Positions 25,093 through 37,680 of a DNA stretch of 64,000 bases are shown piece after piece. Location: NCBI RefSeq assembly GCF_000002235.5, contig NW_022145606.1, positions 48,161,274 through 48,225,273 on the forward strand, read 5' to 3'. A program made the translations under genes and the position numbers. The stretch is from Strongylocentrotus purpuratus (lineage: Eukaryota; Echinodermata; Echinoidea; Camarodonta; Strongylocentrotidae). The first letter of the stretch is position 1, and the number at the start of each line of letters is the position of its first letter. The notes below the pieces were generated by a model that was not told where the DNA came from, searched no databases, and was given only the letters and a program-made list of their open reading frames with translations.

Positions 25093-28087
25093 TTATAGCA
25101 CGTAGGATTCAATTAAATACATTTTATATTTTCGTTTAAAAGTTTGAAGACTTTTGCAATTTCTTATATTTATTGGAATGGAATTCCAAATTTTTGGACC
25201 ATCGAAAGATATTGACTTTTTCATTAAAGTTGTTTTAATTTGAGGTAAGTGGAAATTAGATGCATTTCTAGTTTCATAATCATGAAAGGTCGAATTCAAA
25301 TTAAAATACTTTAGAAGTGCACATGGTAAAGATTCGTTTCGACACAAGTACATAAAGACTGCAATATGATATTCACAGATATCAAATACATTGAGAAGCT
25401 TTAAGTTATAAAATATAGGTTTCGAATGAGCTCTGTAGTGTGAATTTGAAATTACCCGGATGGTTTTCTTTTGCATTTTGAGTATCCTATTCAGATTGGT
25501 TTGGCTTGTCATGGCCCATACTTCAGAACAGTAATATAAATGAGGAAGAATTAAAGTATTATATAACATTCTTAAAACACATTTTGGTAGAAATCTAAGT
25601 TTGTTTAGAATGCCAGTATTTTTTGAGATCTTGTTGCAGACAGCACCAGTGTGTTCATTCCATGTAAGTTTAGAATCAATTTCTATTCCGAGGAATTTGT
25701 TTACAGATACACGTTTGAATTCATGATTATTCACCTGAAGATCAACCTCATTAAAATCTATTTTTTGTTTTGTAAATACCATGTAGTTAGTTTTATTAAC
25801 ATTCAAAATTAATTTATTCAAAGAAAGCCAATGTAATAGCTTGTTTATTTCATTACCAAAGTCCTGTTGTAAACTTTGAATATTATTATGGGACATAAAC
25901 ACACTGGTGTCGTCTGCAAATAAGATATATTTTAATTTGTCCGATATATTACACATGTCATTACTAGAAAGAATAAATAAAAGCGGGCCTAAAATAGAGC
26001 CTTATGGCACTCCACATACAACTGTTTGCATAGACGAAGTATTACCTTTAATTTTGACAAATTGTTTTCTGTTTGATAAATAACTCTTAAACCAATTTAA
26101 TAACACACCACGTATTCCGTAATTAAATAATTTTGCAAGTATAATATTATGATCTAGAGTATCAAAGGCTTTACTGAGGTCTAAAAACAATCCCATCATG
26201 ACTTCAGATGTATCAAAGACTTGAGAAACTTGGCATGTAAAATCAACTAAAGCAGAGGATGTGGAGTGGCCTGTTCGAAAACCAAATTGTGAATTATTCA
26301 AAATATTACGTAGATTCAAAAAGGAATATAAGCGATTATACACAGCTCTTTCTAATATCTTAGAGAATACTGGAAGTAGAGATATAGGTCTATAATTTCA
26401 GTTTTGGTACCACTTTTAAATATAGGAATAATTTGAGCAATTTTCAACTGATCAGGTACGATCCCAGTTTCCAATGAAGAATTGAATATTGCACATAATG
26501 GATAACAGATCAAATGTATAACTCTTTTAACCATCTTAACATCAACACTGTCAAAACCACTACATTTATTACTCTTTAATTTATCTACAATGTTTATTAT
26601 TTCTCTTGGAGTGACTGGAGTAAAAAAAAAAAAGCAGTAGATTTATTTTTCTTTAGATACTGTTTAAAATCACCAGTAGGTATATCAAGAGTTGATGTTA
26701 ATTTTGGACCTATATTGATAAAGTATTCGTTAAAAGATTCACATATATCTGTATCATTATCAATGGTTTCATTATTATACTGTAGAGTACTCGGAATTTC
26801 ATTTTTCTTAGACTTTGTGCCTAAAAGACCATTTATAATTTTCCATGTTTGTTTAGTATCACCTTTAGCATCTACAAAACTTTGTTTGAAATACTTATAT
26901 TTTACATATTTAATTCTATTTGTTAACTTATTTCTACACTTTTTGTATGCATCAAGTCTATACGCAGCACGATTATTCAAATATTTCTTGTAATATAAGC
27001 TTTTATTTCTGTTCAGCTGTCTTAATTCGTCATTGAACCAAGGTTTATCAAATCGTTTTTTCTTCTTAGATTGACATTTCATTGGGAAACATATTTCATA
27101 TACATGATGAAATTGTTTTAGAAAACAATCATATCTTGAATTAGCATCGTTTTCTTTCAGAATCCAATGCGTATTGCCGATATTCGTAATAAAAGTATTT
27201 ATATTTTTTGCACTAAATTGTCTTTTCATTGTAATACACGTTTCTGTTACGGTTTGAGTACTTTGAGAATAAATGCAGAATATTGGGAAATGATCACTAA
27301 TGTCTGTTAAGATTGTGCCAGATGAACAATTTTCAAGGTTGTTTGTGAAAATATTGTCAATGAGAGAGATTGAGTTATTTACAACACGCGTTGGACCATG
27401 AACTAGAGGGTACATACCAACTGCCATAAACATTTCAATAAAATCTTTAACATGAGATTGACAATTTACTTTAAATAGGTTTATATTATAATCCCCAATC
27501 ATGTAAAATATTCTATTTTCAGTGTTTACAGTAGTAATAACATTTTCAACCGACTCAAGAAAACTTTGTATAGGTTGGTCAGGAGGTCTATAAACAACTC
27601 CGAGAATTGCACTTATATTAGCAGTAACAACTTCAATAAAAAGCGATTCAATATATGGAGTATTTATATCAAGATCAAGTCTACGATTAAATTTCACATC
27701 ATTTCTTACATAAAAACCAATTCCACCACCTTTTTTATTCTGTCGACCTTTAAGTACAAGAGTATAGTTATGAATATCATAATAGGAATTGTACTCCTTA
27801 ATCCATATCTCAGTCAAAGCAATAGCTGTGAATTGAACTGTTAAGGAACTAAGAAAAGTACTAATGTTATCATAATTTTTACTTAAACTTCGGCAGTTGA
27901 TATGTAAGATTGAAAATAAGCCATCATTCGAATCATTAACGAGGTCATTGAATTCATTGCATGTATAAGATCCATGAGAGGGTCCATACAAATCATTTTC
28001 TCCATTTCTCGGGCTTAAGAATTCCACAAACGATTGATCATTAATAATTGAATTTACAGTGCTTCCAGGCATACAAGCAGTATACAA
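25093..28087 (-). pseudogene. LINE ORF2: APE endonuclease plus reverse transcriptase, broken
   Basis: This ORF would nick the target and reverse-transcribe the LINE RNA. The first 496 codons hold the APE-type endonuclease, with motifs HINCRSL, TEIW, VYRPP, GDYNINL, SLIDNIFTN and SDHFPIF all recognisable. The reverse transcriptase follows in pieces: 26352-26534, 26002-26343 with motif A LFLDLSKAFDTLDH, and 25093-25956 with the catalytic FADD box. Breaks are a shift at an A run near 26623-26633, another near 26350-26400, and a stop (TAA for the Gln codon) inside the GVP-GSILGPL motif near 26001. The catalytic motifs themselves survive. The C-terminal part has the usual WN and FKRK pattern. Confidence 0.88.
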
Positions 28088-28248
28088 AAAGACAAATTAG
28101 AAATACAAAAGGTATTTTACATTTAAAAGTTCGAGTATTAGAAAAATCCAAAAAGATAAAATGTAAAAAACTTCTCACTCCAGGGAGAAATATAAGTCAT
28201 TAAAATGTCAGCTCGATCGTTCATAATATCGCTAACGTGACATAACTA

Positions 28249-28896
28249 TCATAGGTTTTCGAGGTCGATATCTGAACGTATAACTTTAGAGGTCGATTTT
28301 CCACCAGAGGCTTGAATTGAGGCAATAATCATACCATCACGAGTCCATGCAGCTAGCACCTTCTGGTGTTTGTAGGTTCTTGCATACAGTTGAGCATTGT
28401 GTTGTGTGAGATCCTCTTGAATCGTAATTCCAGTATTTTTCAATGATCGACGTGCTTGGATGATTTCGGTTCGCTTGCGATAAGAGCAAAACTTGACGAT
28501 GATGGCGCGATGATGCCTGCCGCCAGGCTTCCCGACGCGATGTGATCGGTCGATGTCACCTGGCGACAGGGCAATTCTAAGCTGATCCGCAGCAATTTTG
28601 CAGACGATCTGATCTGTAGTCTCGTTTGGTGTCTCCGTGACACCAAAGATTCGAAGAGATGATCGCCTGGAGTATTGTTGGAGGTCGTTAGCAGCGTACT
28701 CTAGCTTCACTATTCTATCTTCCTTTCTTTCTATCTCTCTTTCTAGGTCTTCCACTCGTCGATTTTTCTCTTCCATCTTTATTTCTATATCATGTAGCCT
28801 GCCTTCTTTTTGCTCGATCAGTTGGTTGAGTTTAGTGAAGGTAGTGTCTGCCATTTCACGAGCGATGGTTTTCGCAAGATCACGAATTTCATCCAT
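28249..28896 (-). CDS. LINE ORF1: coiled coil plus RRM-like nucleic-acid-binding protein
   Basis: An intact 215-codon frame beginning MDEIRDLAK and ending SDIDLENL. Residues about 20-75 form a strongly heptad-like charged coiled coil (KLNQLIEQKEGRL, then EREIERKEDRIVKLE). About 80-170 is the RRM-like core typical of ORF1p (SLRIFGVTE, DIDRSHRVG, AIIVKFCSYRKR). The C-terminal part has EDLTQHNAQLYARTYKHQ. Such proteins trimerise and coat LINE RNA. It lies 5' of ORF2 with about 160 bp between them. It is intact although ORF2 is broken. Confidence 0.85.
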   Translation of the reverse strand: MDEIRDLAKTIAREMADTTFTKLNQLIEQKEGRLHDIEIKMEEKNRRVEDLEREIERKEDRIVKLEYAANDLQQYSRRSSLRIFGVTETPNETTDQIVCKIAADQLRIALSPGDIDRSHRVGKPGGRHHRAIIVKFCSYRKRTEIIQARRSLKNTGITIQEDLTQHNAQLYARTYKHQKVLAAWTRDGMIIASIQASGGKSTSKVIRSDIDLENL

Positions 28897-28897
28897 G

Positions 28898-29040
28898 AGG
28901 CGTCCGCCTCATGGACGGGAGGTCGTTGGTTCGAACCCCGGCCGAGTCATACCAGAGACTTATAACAATGGGACCTTCTGCCTTCTAGCTAGGCGCTCAG
29001 CAAATAAGATTGGAGAAGGGTAATAACATATTATGTTATG
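28898..29040 (+). mobile_element. tRNA-derived SINE, right part (box B and body)
   Basis: Starts with the anticodon-arm-like CGTCCGCCTCATGGACG. It continues through the B box GGTTCGAACCCC and a body with ACCAGAGACTTATAACAATG and ends with AAGGGTAATAACATATTATG. It continues exactly where 24819 stops. The loop of the anticodon arm would read CTC, so a tRNA-Glu-like ancestor is possible, but I would not insist on that. Confidence 0.8.
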
Positions 29041-30290
29041 CAGGGCCCGCTGGAAGAACAGTTTCATAAACACATGTCCAGCTTGTGAGTCCTTCCGGTT
29101 ACTAACTCCTAAGCACCAAGCACCCTTATGCCCCATTACCAATACTCGCCTTTTGGAGATGGTTTTTGCCCACATTGCTGAGCTTCAAATTACAAGACGA
29201 GGATTTCGCTACATACTCGCTTTGACCGATCATTTCAGCAAATATATAAATATCTTCCCGATGAAAGATCAGACTGCTCCAACTATCGCCACACATCTGT
29301 TTGAAGAATATGTGAAAGAACATGGTATTACAGAGACTTTGCACACAGACCAAGATCGCAGTTCGAACCGAGATTAGTGCAAGAACTATGCAGCAAATTG
29401 GGTATCAAAAAGTCTAGATCGACACCATATCATCCCCAAGGAGCTGGCATAGTCGAACGATGTAATCACACCATCAAAGATCAACTTGCGAAGTACATTT
29501 CTCATCAAGGAGGAGAATGGGACACTCACATCAATCAAGTCCAATCGGCGTACAACACAAGTACTCATGCCTCACCAGGTTTGACGCTATACCACATCAT
29601 GCATGGTAGGGAAGCCCGTACACCTGCAAACATCACCTATTCAACTCCCCCTCCATCGTCATCTGGCAAGACACATCTCGAATACACAACCAACCTGTCT
29701 GAGCGATTGAGGAAAGCATGGCAGTACAGAATACGCGACAGCAACAGCAACAACAGAAACGACCGTATAACGTGAAGAAACGCATTTCCAAGTACGACAC
29801 AGGTGAGTTTGTTTGGTTACATGACCCAACCAACATCAGGAACAAACTCGAACCAAACTGAAAAGGTCCTTTTAAAGTATCTTCCTCATCATAATTATGA
29901 TGGACTAATATTAGCGCATCGAGCCAGAGCCCCACAAGTGATGTCAACTCCGCCATCCCCATCAACCACACAGTCTACGTCAATACATGGGAATGAGAGG
30001 ACCACGACACAGTACCCTCCAGGTCCCAAAACAGAAGACAAGACTGGAAGAAAGGTGCAGTCACATCAATATACTAGCCATGGCCCCGCCTATATCATGT
30101 GGTCATCTCGACACCGAGACCGCATCCTCCATCACCAACAGTCAGACCATGACCAACAGCCACGGTCAAGTGTGTCTGTTCGGCAACAAGCCTCAAACCA
30201 GCCAACCAACTCTAGCTACCAATCCAGGCTAGGAAAGTCAGCCCCACTCCAGCAACAACCTAGTCCATCCTTGCCGACTGGCCAAACTTA
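29041..30290 (+). pseudogene. Ty3/Gypsy-type integrase remnant
   Basis: Reading starts at the second half of the zinc finger (CPACESFR). The core follows, with the first catalytic Asp in LTDHFSKY, the second in LHTDQ and the Glu in the GIVERCNHT motif. Then comes a GEFVWLHDP...KGPF C-terminal domain near 29800-29870. There is a frameshift near 29370 and stop codons in the C-terminal part. No protease, reverse transcriptase or LTR is visible. The upstream side is cut exactly at the SINE 3' end. The tail beyond 29900 is Pro/Ser/Gln-rich and not recognisable. Confidence 0.8.
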
Positions 30291-30746
30291 ACCAATGTAT
30301 TCCTCACCGACTAGCCTACCCCAACTGAGGCTGTCCTCACCCGTTGACAACTCCAACGTAGACCCCAATATCGACTGAGGTCGACGACTAACCAATCCCA
30401 ACTTTGGCCATTTTCATCAGCTGACCAACCCCAATCCCAGCCGTCCTCATCAGCTGATCAACCCCAATTCAGATCCCACTATAATCTGAGATCATCCGCT
30501 TAGCAGCCAGAACACGGTCTAGAGCAACAGCAACAAAATTGTAAGGACAATGAACAATTACATGGTAGTGAACGCCTACTAGAAGATGATTCAAATAAAA
30601 ATCGTCAAGACACTCATTCGAGAAATGGTTCTGATTCTGATTCTGTTCTGATCCTGGTCCTGATGCTCAATAGGGATATATATATACATGACCAATAAGA
30701 ACGTTATCGCTCAAGAGAGAGTATTTGTTGCGTCTAGAACATTTTT
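30291..30746. other. Proline/glutamine-codon-like remnant, no clear gene
   Basis: Contains imperfect repeats of CAGCTGACCAACCCCAAT type (30417-30475), perhaps the decayed 3' part of the Gypsy element. No open frame of value. Confidence 0.35.
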
Positions 30747-31442
30747 TAATTGAGTCCCATCACATTGCAGTTGTGGGGAGGGACTATGGTTATATTACCC
30801 CTTTGGATGGCATCCCAGAGTCTGGTTTTGAAGGTTTCAACTGAGTTGCAGCAAAGATGCTGGGGGAAGTAAATTCCAGGCCCGAATGGTTCTTTGAAAG
30901 AAGGTGAGCCGATAAATATCCGTTTTGCATCTTATGTTAGAGAAGGAGAGATTATGATGTCCCTTGAATGGGGTGGTGTGATGTATTCAAGTCTGGGTAT
31001 GGTTACTTGGTCTTTGATGGATTTGAAGAAGAGCGAGTGTCGAGCCACAAAACGTCGACTCTGTAGCGGTTGCCATTTAAGATCACTCTTCAGGTCTGAT
31101 ACATGGACGTCTGTTCCATATTTGCCAGTGACAAATCTAGCCCCTCTGTTCAGGACTCCCTCTAGTTTGTTGATATGTTTACTTAAGTAAGGATCCCACA
31201 CGCTACTGGCATATTCTAGATGAGGCCTTACTAGACAGGGAATGCAGCTTCTTTGATCTTCTTGGTAGAGAAGCCAGACAGGTTATGACGAATCATCCCG
31301 AGCATACAGTTTGCCTTTTTGACTACTTTATCCACTTGGTTCTCCCAGCATAAGTTGTTGGTTGGTTCTACTCCGAGGTAGCAAGGATGGTGGTTTACCT
31401 CCTTGAGGGAAGTACTGTTTATGTAGTATGCTTGGTTTATGA
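30747..31442 (-). pseudogene. LINE reverse-transcriptase C-terminal remnant
   Basis: The minus strand shows, in order, YYINSTSLKEV..YLGVEP, NCMLGMIRHNL, WDPYLSKHINKLE, RFVTGKYG and WQPLQSRR, with AWNLLPQ in a further frame near the end. This is the standard post-catalytic region of Jockey/CR1-group reverse transcriptases. There are at least two frameshifts and a stop near 31225. The catalytic part is missing, so this is a 5'-truncated copy. Confidence 0.85.
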
Positions 31443-32978
31443 GATTACGTCTCGGATTTTAAATCATAACCAATCCAAATATAACCTCTATCTGGTAATA
31501 TCAACATGTTTTTCAAAATAAAATACAGTACACGGAACAACAATTTCCGATTGTAAACCAGAACTGCACATCGATTTCCCATGATTTAAGCTATTTATTA
31601 TCTTCTGCGAATGTACATTAACATGATTGTGTAAAATCACTAACTTGATTCTGTCCCGGCTTATTGACGGTGACCCTCATGAGATCAAAGTGAAGAAAAT
31701 TGTACGGAATGTTATTGAGACGACATTGACGGAGACAATCACAATGAATTCGTTAACTAAACGACGAATGTCCATCCGTAATAGGTCCATGGTCAAAGTG
31801 ACGAATTCAAGTCTAGTTTTACATTTAGCTTTCCACTCTAAATGCTGATCAGGACACTCCTACCTACAATCATTGTCTGGTGTCTGATAAAAGCTCTTGG
31901 CTTCTATTTTTCTGTCCCTATTCACTCATCCTTATTCACATTACCTGCCATAGCACCACACACACACACACACACACAGTCTTCCTATCTCTTATGCTAT
32001 TCAACCCAGCTCACTATAGACACATGGCACTCTTTCATTAGGCTTTCTTTTGGTTACTTACTTCATGTACAATCTTGTGATTGCTTAATTGTTATTGTTT
32101 TATGGACTGCATGTTAGCTATCTTGGCAGCCGTTTTCAAGATGTATTAAAATATAGCAGTGCAGCTCAAGTCAACAATCATGTCAGACACGTTTTGTCTT
32201 GTGTGAGTCCTACACTAGTACTTACCCGTTGAACTCCATTATCCTCTGAACTATCAGAGTCATTCCACTATATCTACAACTCAAAGTTCTATTGACTATT
32301 AAATCAATTTATGATGTTTCCTTGAAATGTGCCTACTTCACAACCACGGCAACGATCAGTCTATATTTACTTGTACCTGTCACAATTTTCCCCATACAAA
32401 TGTTTATACCATGATAATTATACAGGATAAAAAGAACTAGTCACAATGCCCACTTTCTTATAGACGATTTGTTTTAATGAGTGCTTCTTTACAAGTGCTG
32501 CTTCATGTATTAGATGATGATTAATTTTTTAGAACCTGTAACAGTTCATCAGAGGTGAGGTGCTCAAACTATCAATGGTCCAAAGTCAAAGGCAAAACAA
32601 TGATTAGACCGGTGGCAAATGTGACCATCCCCTATACGTCATATCGCAATGCGTATGTCATTGTAATCTGCACGGAGTCGAATATTGCAGTTTATTTGCC
32701 ATTTCAGGAGCGACGATCCCGGGGGGTTGTCCCCATTCATCTTTTTCAGGGGGGATCATCCCCCTGTAAAATTTGAAAAAGTGCATAAAAATGTATAGCA
32801 AATACTGACTAAAGTTTGCAACACACTTAGGATCTGGAGAGCCCACGAGTGCAGCGTTTAGACTAATACAATTCAAAATTCTTCTCGCTCGGTCGCTTTG
32901 CTACTTCGCATAATATCCTTCAAAATGTACAAGGAAATATTGTAAAAAAATCTGTATTCCATGAGCTTCACCGTGATC
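31443..32978. other. No gene seen; CA microsatellite at 31958-31978
   Basis: AT-rich spacer with a short CACACA run. Near 32706-32770 a G/C-run segment (CCCGGGGGGTTGTCCCC, then GGGGGGATCATCCCCC) looks like part of a short dispersed element. No supportable coding region. Confidence 0.45.
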
Positions 32979-33294
32979 ACTGTCGTACTGATGGGGGGCT
33001 TTGAAGCAGTTGCCCACCAAATGAAATTCAAGCTTTGTTTATTTCTTATTCGATACCAGTGATTTAGAATATTGCTGAAATGACATGATTTTCCGGGATT
33101 TTTTCTCACTTTTTTCTAAATTATACTCTTTATGCGTTTGTTGGAAATGGCTCATTCCCAAATTTACAGTTAGGCAACAAATATGTGTACCGGTATTTGG
33201 AAGCCTACATGTCAGGGCCCGTGGAACGGTGGGGCTCGGGGGGGGGGGGGGGGGCTCGAGCCCATCCCCTCCAAATGTTGTTTGAAAAAGCATA
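32979..33294 (+). repeat. Dispersed repeat, copy B (copy A at 22708-22975)
   Basis: Same block order as copy A, with an extra insertion-like segment after the first G run and a longer G run before GGCTCGAGCCC. No coding content. Confidence 0.7.
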
Positions 33295-33827
33295 TAGCTC
33301 CGTTTAGTCTCATTTGACAACGCCCCTTATCGTCAGAGTCCAGCAGCCTATAAACATGTTAGCCTTTGGACTTTTACCCCACAAAATCGTTAACAATTCA
33401 TTTTGTGTTTAAACGAAAATCACATCCACCCCGACATACGTTATCACTAGCTCTTTCATTGGAACCCTCATGTCCCATTGACTTTTGAAAGTTTACCCAC
33501 CGTAATTTGGTCAAAATAGGTCGCCAGCACGCCATTGCCTATATAACACATGTGCAACAAGTCGAACTTTGGACGCAATTTACCACTCGATTGTAAGGTT
33601 ATGAGTCAAGCACACGAAGGATAAGAGACATGAATTATCAAAGATCAGTTTTGATTTGTTCATTATGTCCATTTCAGTCCATTTAGTATAGGCAAGCATT
33701 TTGCCGAGGTAAGCAAAAACATGAATATTCAAGAACACCATGGACTATTCGAATGTTAACAGAGGGGTGCAATTGTGCACCACATCAAACTCCCCTACTT
33801 TCAGTCAAGTATTTCATTGTATTATTA
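33295..33827. other. No gene seen
   Basis: Ordinary AT-rich sequence up to the transposon terminus. No gene, RNA or repeat end recognised. Confidence 0.4.
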
Positions 33828-34451
33828 GTCCGGCAGCCACTAAGCTACACCTCGTTTTGTTGAAATAAGTTTTTTTCTTGATGGATTCTGTTTCCTTAGG
33901 TATTGCAGATGACCAAACAGAAAACTGGAGCTTTGTCAGTGTTGAGCAATTTAAGATATGGCCAAAAACAAAATGGCCGCCAAAATAGCCTATTTTCAGG
34001 AAAATTTGAATTATTTCATAATACATTACAAAATATTGGCAGAATGGTGTGCTTATAATTCACGAAGACCATTGTCAACATATTCCTGATGACCATACAT
34101 GAACATAGATGACCATAGATGATATAATTAGCATATTTTCCATTGTAATTGTTGCTAATTTGCATATTCAAAATGGCGGATAAATGCCAGCTGTTAAGCT
34201 TAGATTCACAGTAAAATAGTATTATACTCATTTCTTTTTATCTTATGTTTTCAATTCCTAGAAAACCTAAGTGTATCAAATACTTATGTCATACTCATTT
34301 GTCAATAATGACTAATTTAGATAATGGGAAAAAACAAAATGGCCACCAAAATGATAATATACATTTAGACATCACGGATGCATGACACGCATTTGTGCAC
34401 GCTAATTTGGCTTTGTTGCATCCACATCCTTATGATTTGCATGGGTTGTCA

Positions 34452-37183
34452 CTAGCTTGCAAAATTGCAACGTATAAGTCTCAGTATGTTTGCAGGTGCA
34501 AGTTTCACATTTGGTGGAGTGGTTACCGGGATGAGTGACTTTGTTGCTTTGTCTTTCATGTACCAAATGCAGTGGGATCCAATGTTGATGGATTCATTTC
34601 CAAAACACTCTTCCAAATCCATGTTTGAAGATGGGCACACTTAACATTATCTTTGAAAGCTTCAGTTGTTGGTGGCATTGCAGCAAGATTTGGAGTGTTG
34701 GCAGCTCCTGCTTCCCCGACCTAGTCCACACATTCAGTCGGGCATTTGACAGTGTCGTAGCATTGGGTTGTCCATAGCATCATCACGTCGGCCATATCTG
34801 CATGTATGTCTTCAATCGATGGCAATGGGAACCCATTTTTCTGCCGCAGCACTTTTAGCAAAGTTCCTCTGCCAACTCCAAAATGTGCACCAACAGTATG
34901 ACAACCTGTCAATGGGTGACCTGCCAGCATAGAAGGAATGATGTCTCTGTGTCTGTCCACTGTGGCATGTATATCGATTACAGATCTGTCTATGATGGGC
35001 GACTCCATTATCAAGGGTGACTGAAGGCCTTGCTTTTGGTAGAAATGAAGCAGAAGAACATAGACATCTGTGTCGTCTGCAGGCACCCTGATGGATCGTC
35101 CTTCATCTGAAATCATGATAGCCTGCTGGACAATAATCACATCAGCCTCCTTATGAGATGTGGCCACATCGTGCCGTTGGATTGTCAATCTTGGAGTGCC
35201 ATCTTGACTGGTGATCACAAGCTTGTGTTTTATGATGAAACCTGCATCGCCTTGCAGATGTTGACAAATGATGTTAATCAACTGTGTTTTGTTCTCTGTG
35301 ACTGTCAGAGTCAGTTTCTGAGACGGAAGGGGTGAAGTTGGGCTCGGTTGGAAAACTCTGCAACCATCATTGCCTCTCGATATCCTGGTTGCACACTTGG
35401 TGCTGTAATCATTGTACCTGTCAAGGACCAAATACACATCACCTTATTTTAGTCTCTCTTCAATCTTGCCTTTGAATTTCGATACAAAGTCCATCACTGT
35501 TGTTTGTCGTGTTGGCGGTGATGAAGGCCAATTGGGAATCCAAAGGAGAGCACAGCCATCGATCACTCTATCCGTTTATTCAAGTGTCTCGTGTCTAGCT
35601 GATACTTCAACCTTTGTCTCTGGTTCTTCAAAGTGGCCTTGGACTTCGAGATACCCATATCTCCAGACTCATCAAACAGAGCTGTAGGAACTGGCGACAG
35701 CTCGCATGTCATAAACATCATGAAATTCAACATCTCTGGAACTTGCTTGTAGACCTATCACGCGAGAGTATATCAACTTGGTATCGTATACCTTGGAATC
35801 GCCTACGTCAATTAATTTCTTCATGACAGCCATGGTTTGAACTTTCTTCGAAATTGTGTCGTAGATACCTCCAGGCAATTTCCATTCAAACTCACCCATT
35901 TGCTGAGCACCAGCTTCAACTGCTCTGTCAACATTCACTGATTCAGGAACGATCTGTCCATTGACCATATTGACAATGTTCGCTGGGTGCTTCTTTGAGT
36001 CCATTGGATTGATGCTCACATCCAGTTTTCTGCGCAACCAGTCTCTATCACCTTGGTCTGCAGATATCCTTGCTGGAGCCTCTTCTTTGTGCACCGTTTT
36101 AGAACTAGCCGACTTGTCTCTCAGAGTTAAAACGTCTTCCACAAGTCTGATACATATGTGCAAGCTAGGTCTTGAGAGTTTTTTGATTTAGGGTGATGCC
36201 AATCACACCAGCTTTACCATGCCAATATCCTATGAATGTTGTCTCGATGAACATGTCGCTCCATATGCCATTCCATAAGCCTTGAGTGTGTCTCATCACA
36301 TGAGACCCTTTCATGGAATGCTGGAGTGCATCTCCTGGTAGGGCTTTCATGCGTCGAAGGTAGAATAACCCATATCGCGGGTAGTTTACATGTCCCAACG
36401 CAAAGAAGTAGGGCATCATAAGCTTCACTGCCTCCAGGTGTAGTGGCCAATCACCTTCTCGTTCAGCCCGTACATAGAGCATCAGTATCAGTACTGGTTT
36501 GATCAGGTTGTACCTCTACTGCAACCCTGTACAGTTGTTGATCTGCGGTGAAGACAGTGAAACATTGACCAGTTTTCTCTGTTTAAATACTGTGATTTGC
36601 TCATGGCTGTCATTATTGTGTTTGGATGTGCTGGTGGCATATCAATCAATGATAGATACACTGCTTTAGTTTTTGGTTGTGTGGCTTCTCCTTGATTGCG
36701 ACACAAATGCGTATTATATCCATTGATTTCAGGACAGTTATCACGCTGCACAAAATCTGTCAAGAACCTGAGGTCACACTCATTAGGTCTCTGTCGAGAA
36801 ACCATATGAGCGAGAACACTAAGTGGTGGAACTTGGTTCTTGACAGGTGGCATATCTGCTTTCCTTGGACCATTGTATCTCATGATGTCAAGCTTGTAGT
36901 CAATATCTCTAGACATCTCAGCCTTCGTCAGTTGTGAAATCTCTTGCTGATCATTATGGTGCATGCTTGTATCTGGCTGGGTCATGAGAACTGCAAGGGA
37001 ATGTGTTGACAATTTACCGTTCTGAGATGAAACATCAGCATTAAATTTGTCAACTACGATCTGAACAAGACCATCTTCAGCACTTGATAATGCTGTCAGT
37101 TCAGTGTTTTCCCCTGCCTCTACAGCTGCAGACTTCTGGAATCGTAGCAGTTCATCATAGATGTGTGTATGTTCAACAGGGTA
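34452..37183 (-). pseudogene. Academ-like transposon protein with PIN/XPG-type nuclease domain, broken
   Basis: Four open pieces lie in order on the minus strand: 36503-37012 (extending open to about 37183), 36165-36482, 35672-36163 and 34721-35437, with a tail to 34452. Piece 2 holds the typical stretch YFFALGHVNYPRYG...GLWNGIWSDMFIETTF. Piece 4 looks like a RAD2/XPG nuclease: KEADVIIVQQ, then DDTDVYVLLLHFY, then LTGCHTVGAHFGVGRGTLLK, which has the helix-two-turn-helix look of FEN1-type GIGxxTALK. The expected Asp of GCD is His here. The tail ends in LIRCNFAS, where relatives continue into a Cys-rich finger. Frameshifts and a stop separate the pieces, and the N-terminus is missing. The name rests on recalled family resemblance and was not searched. 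Confidence 0.6.
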
Positions 37184-37292
37184 TCATTCTCTACAAATAC
37201 ATTTGCTTTGAGATGATAGGCTACATGAATTAGCTTTAATTAAAATTCAGCGTATATGTGTATACATTGATTGCTTGTTATCGAAGTAGAAA

Positions 37293-37680
37293 GAATTACA
37301 TTGGCTTCCAATCAAGCAACGCATTGAGTTCAAGATCCTGACGGTTGTCTACAAGTGCATCCAAAACAAAGCTCCAGTGTATCTCAATTCTCTCATCGAA
37401 CCCTACCAATCTGCTCGTCCTGGCCTTCGCTCGTGTACTGACATCACCCTGCTACACAGCGACAATGCTTTCCATGCATGTGCTCCTCGACTCTGGAATG
37501 AGCTTCCACGTTTTATCCGATTAGCACCTTCGCTGGATGTCTTCCGAAAATGTCTCAAAACTCTCCTCTTTGACCATGATCAATAATAGATTCTTTGATA
37601 ACTTTTATGTAAAGTGCTATGAAACAACAGTTAGTTTGTAAGAGCGCTATAGAAATGACTTTATTGTATTGTATTGTATA
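37293..37680 (+). pseudogene. L2/CR1-like LINE 3' tail inserted in the transposon
   Basis: One open frame, 37293-37586, reads LHWLPIKQRIEFKIL at its start and APRLWNELPRFIR and FRKCLKTLLF near its end. This is the extreme C-terminus of an L2/CR1-type ORF2. The 3' UTR is short and ends AGCGCTATAGAAATG then a TTTATTGTATTGTATTGTAT tail, the typical L2-like microsatellite end. It interrupts a subterminal repeat of the host transposon: ATCGAAGTAGAAA before it and TGTACACTTTTTTATGA after it are contiguous in sister copies. No clean target duplication. Confidence 0.85.

Larger units (their letters stand above)
24820..28899 (-). mobile_element. CR1/Jockey-group LINE inserted in a SINE
   Basis: A nearly full non-LTR retrotransposon on the minus strand. 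It has ORF1 (28249-28896), ORF2 with endonuclease and reverse transcriptase (25093-28087), then a 3' UTR ending in a tandem CTTGAA tail (TTCAAGTTCAAG on the plus strand at 24820-24831). Its 5' limit coincides with the ORF1 start codon, so the 5' UTR is absent and the copy is probably truncated there. Only a 3-bp GAG could be a target duplication. It carries few lesions, so the copy is not very old. Confidence 0.88.
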
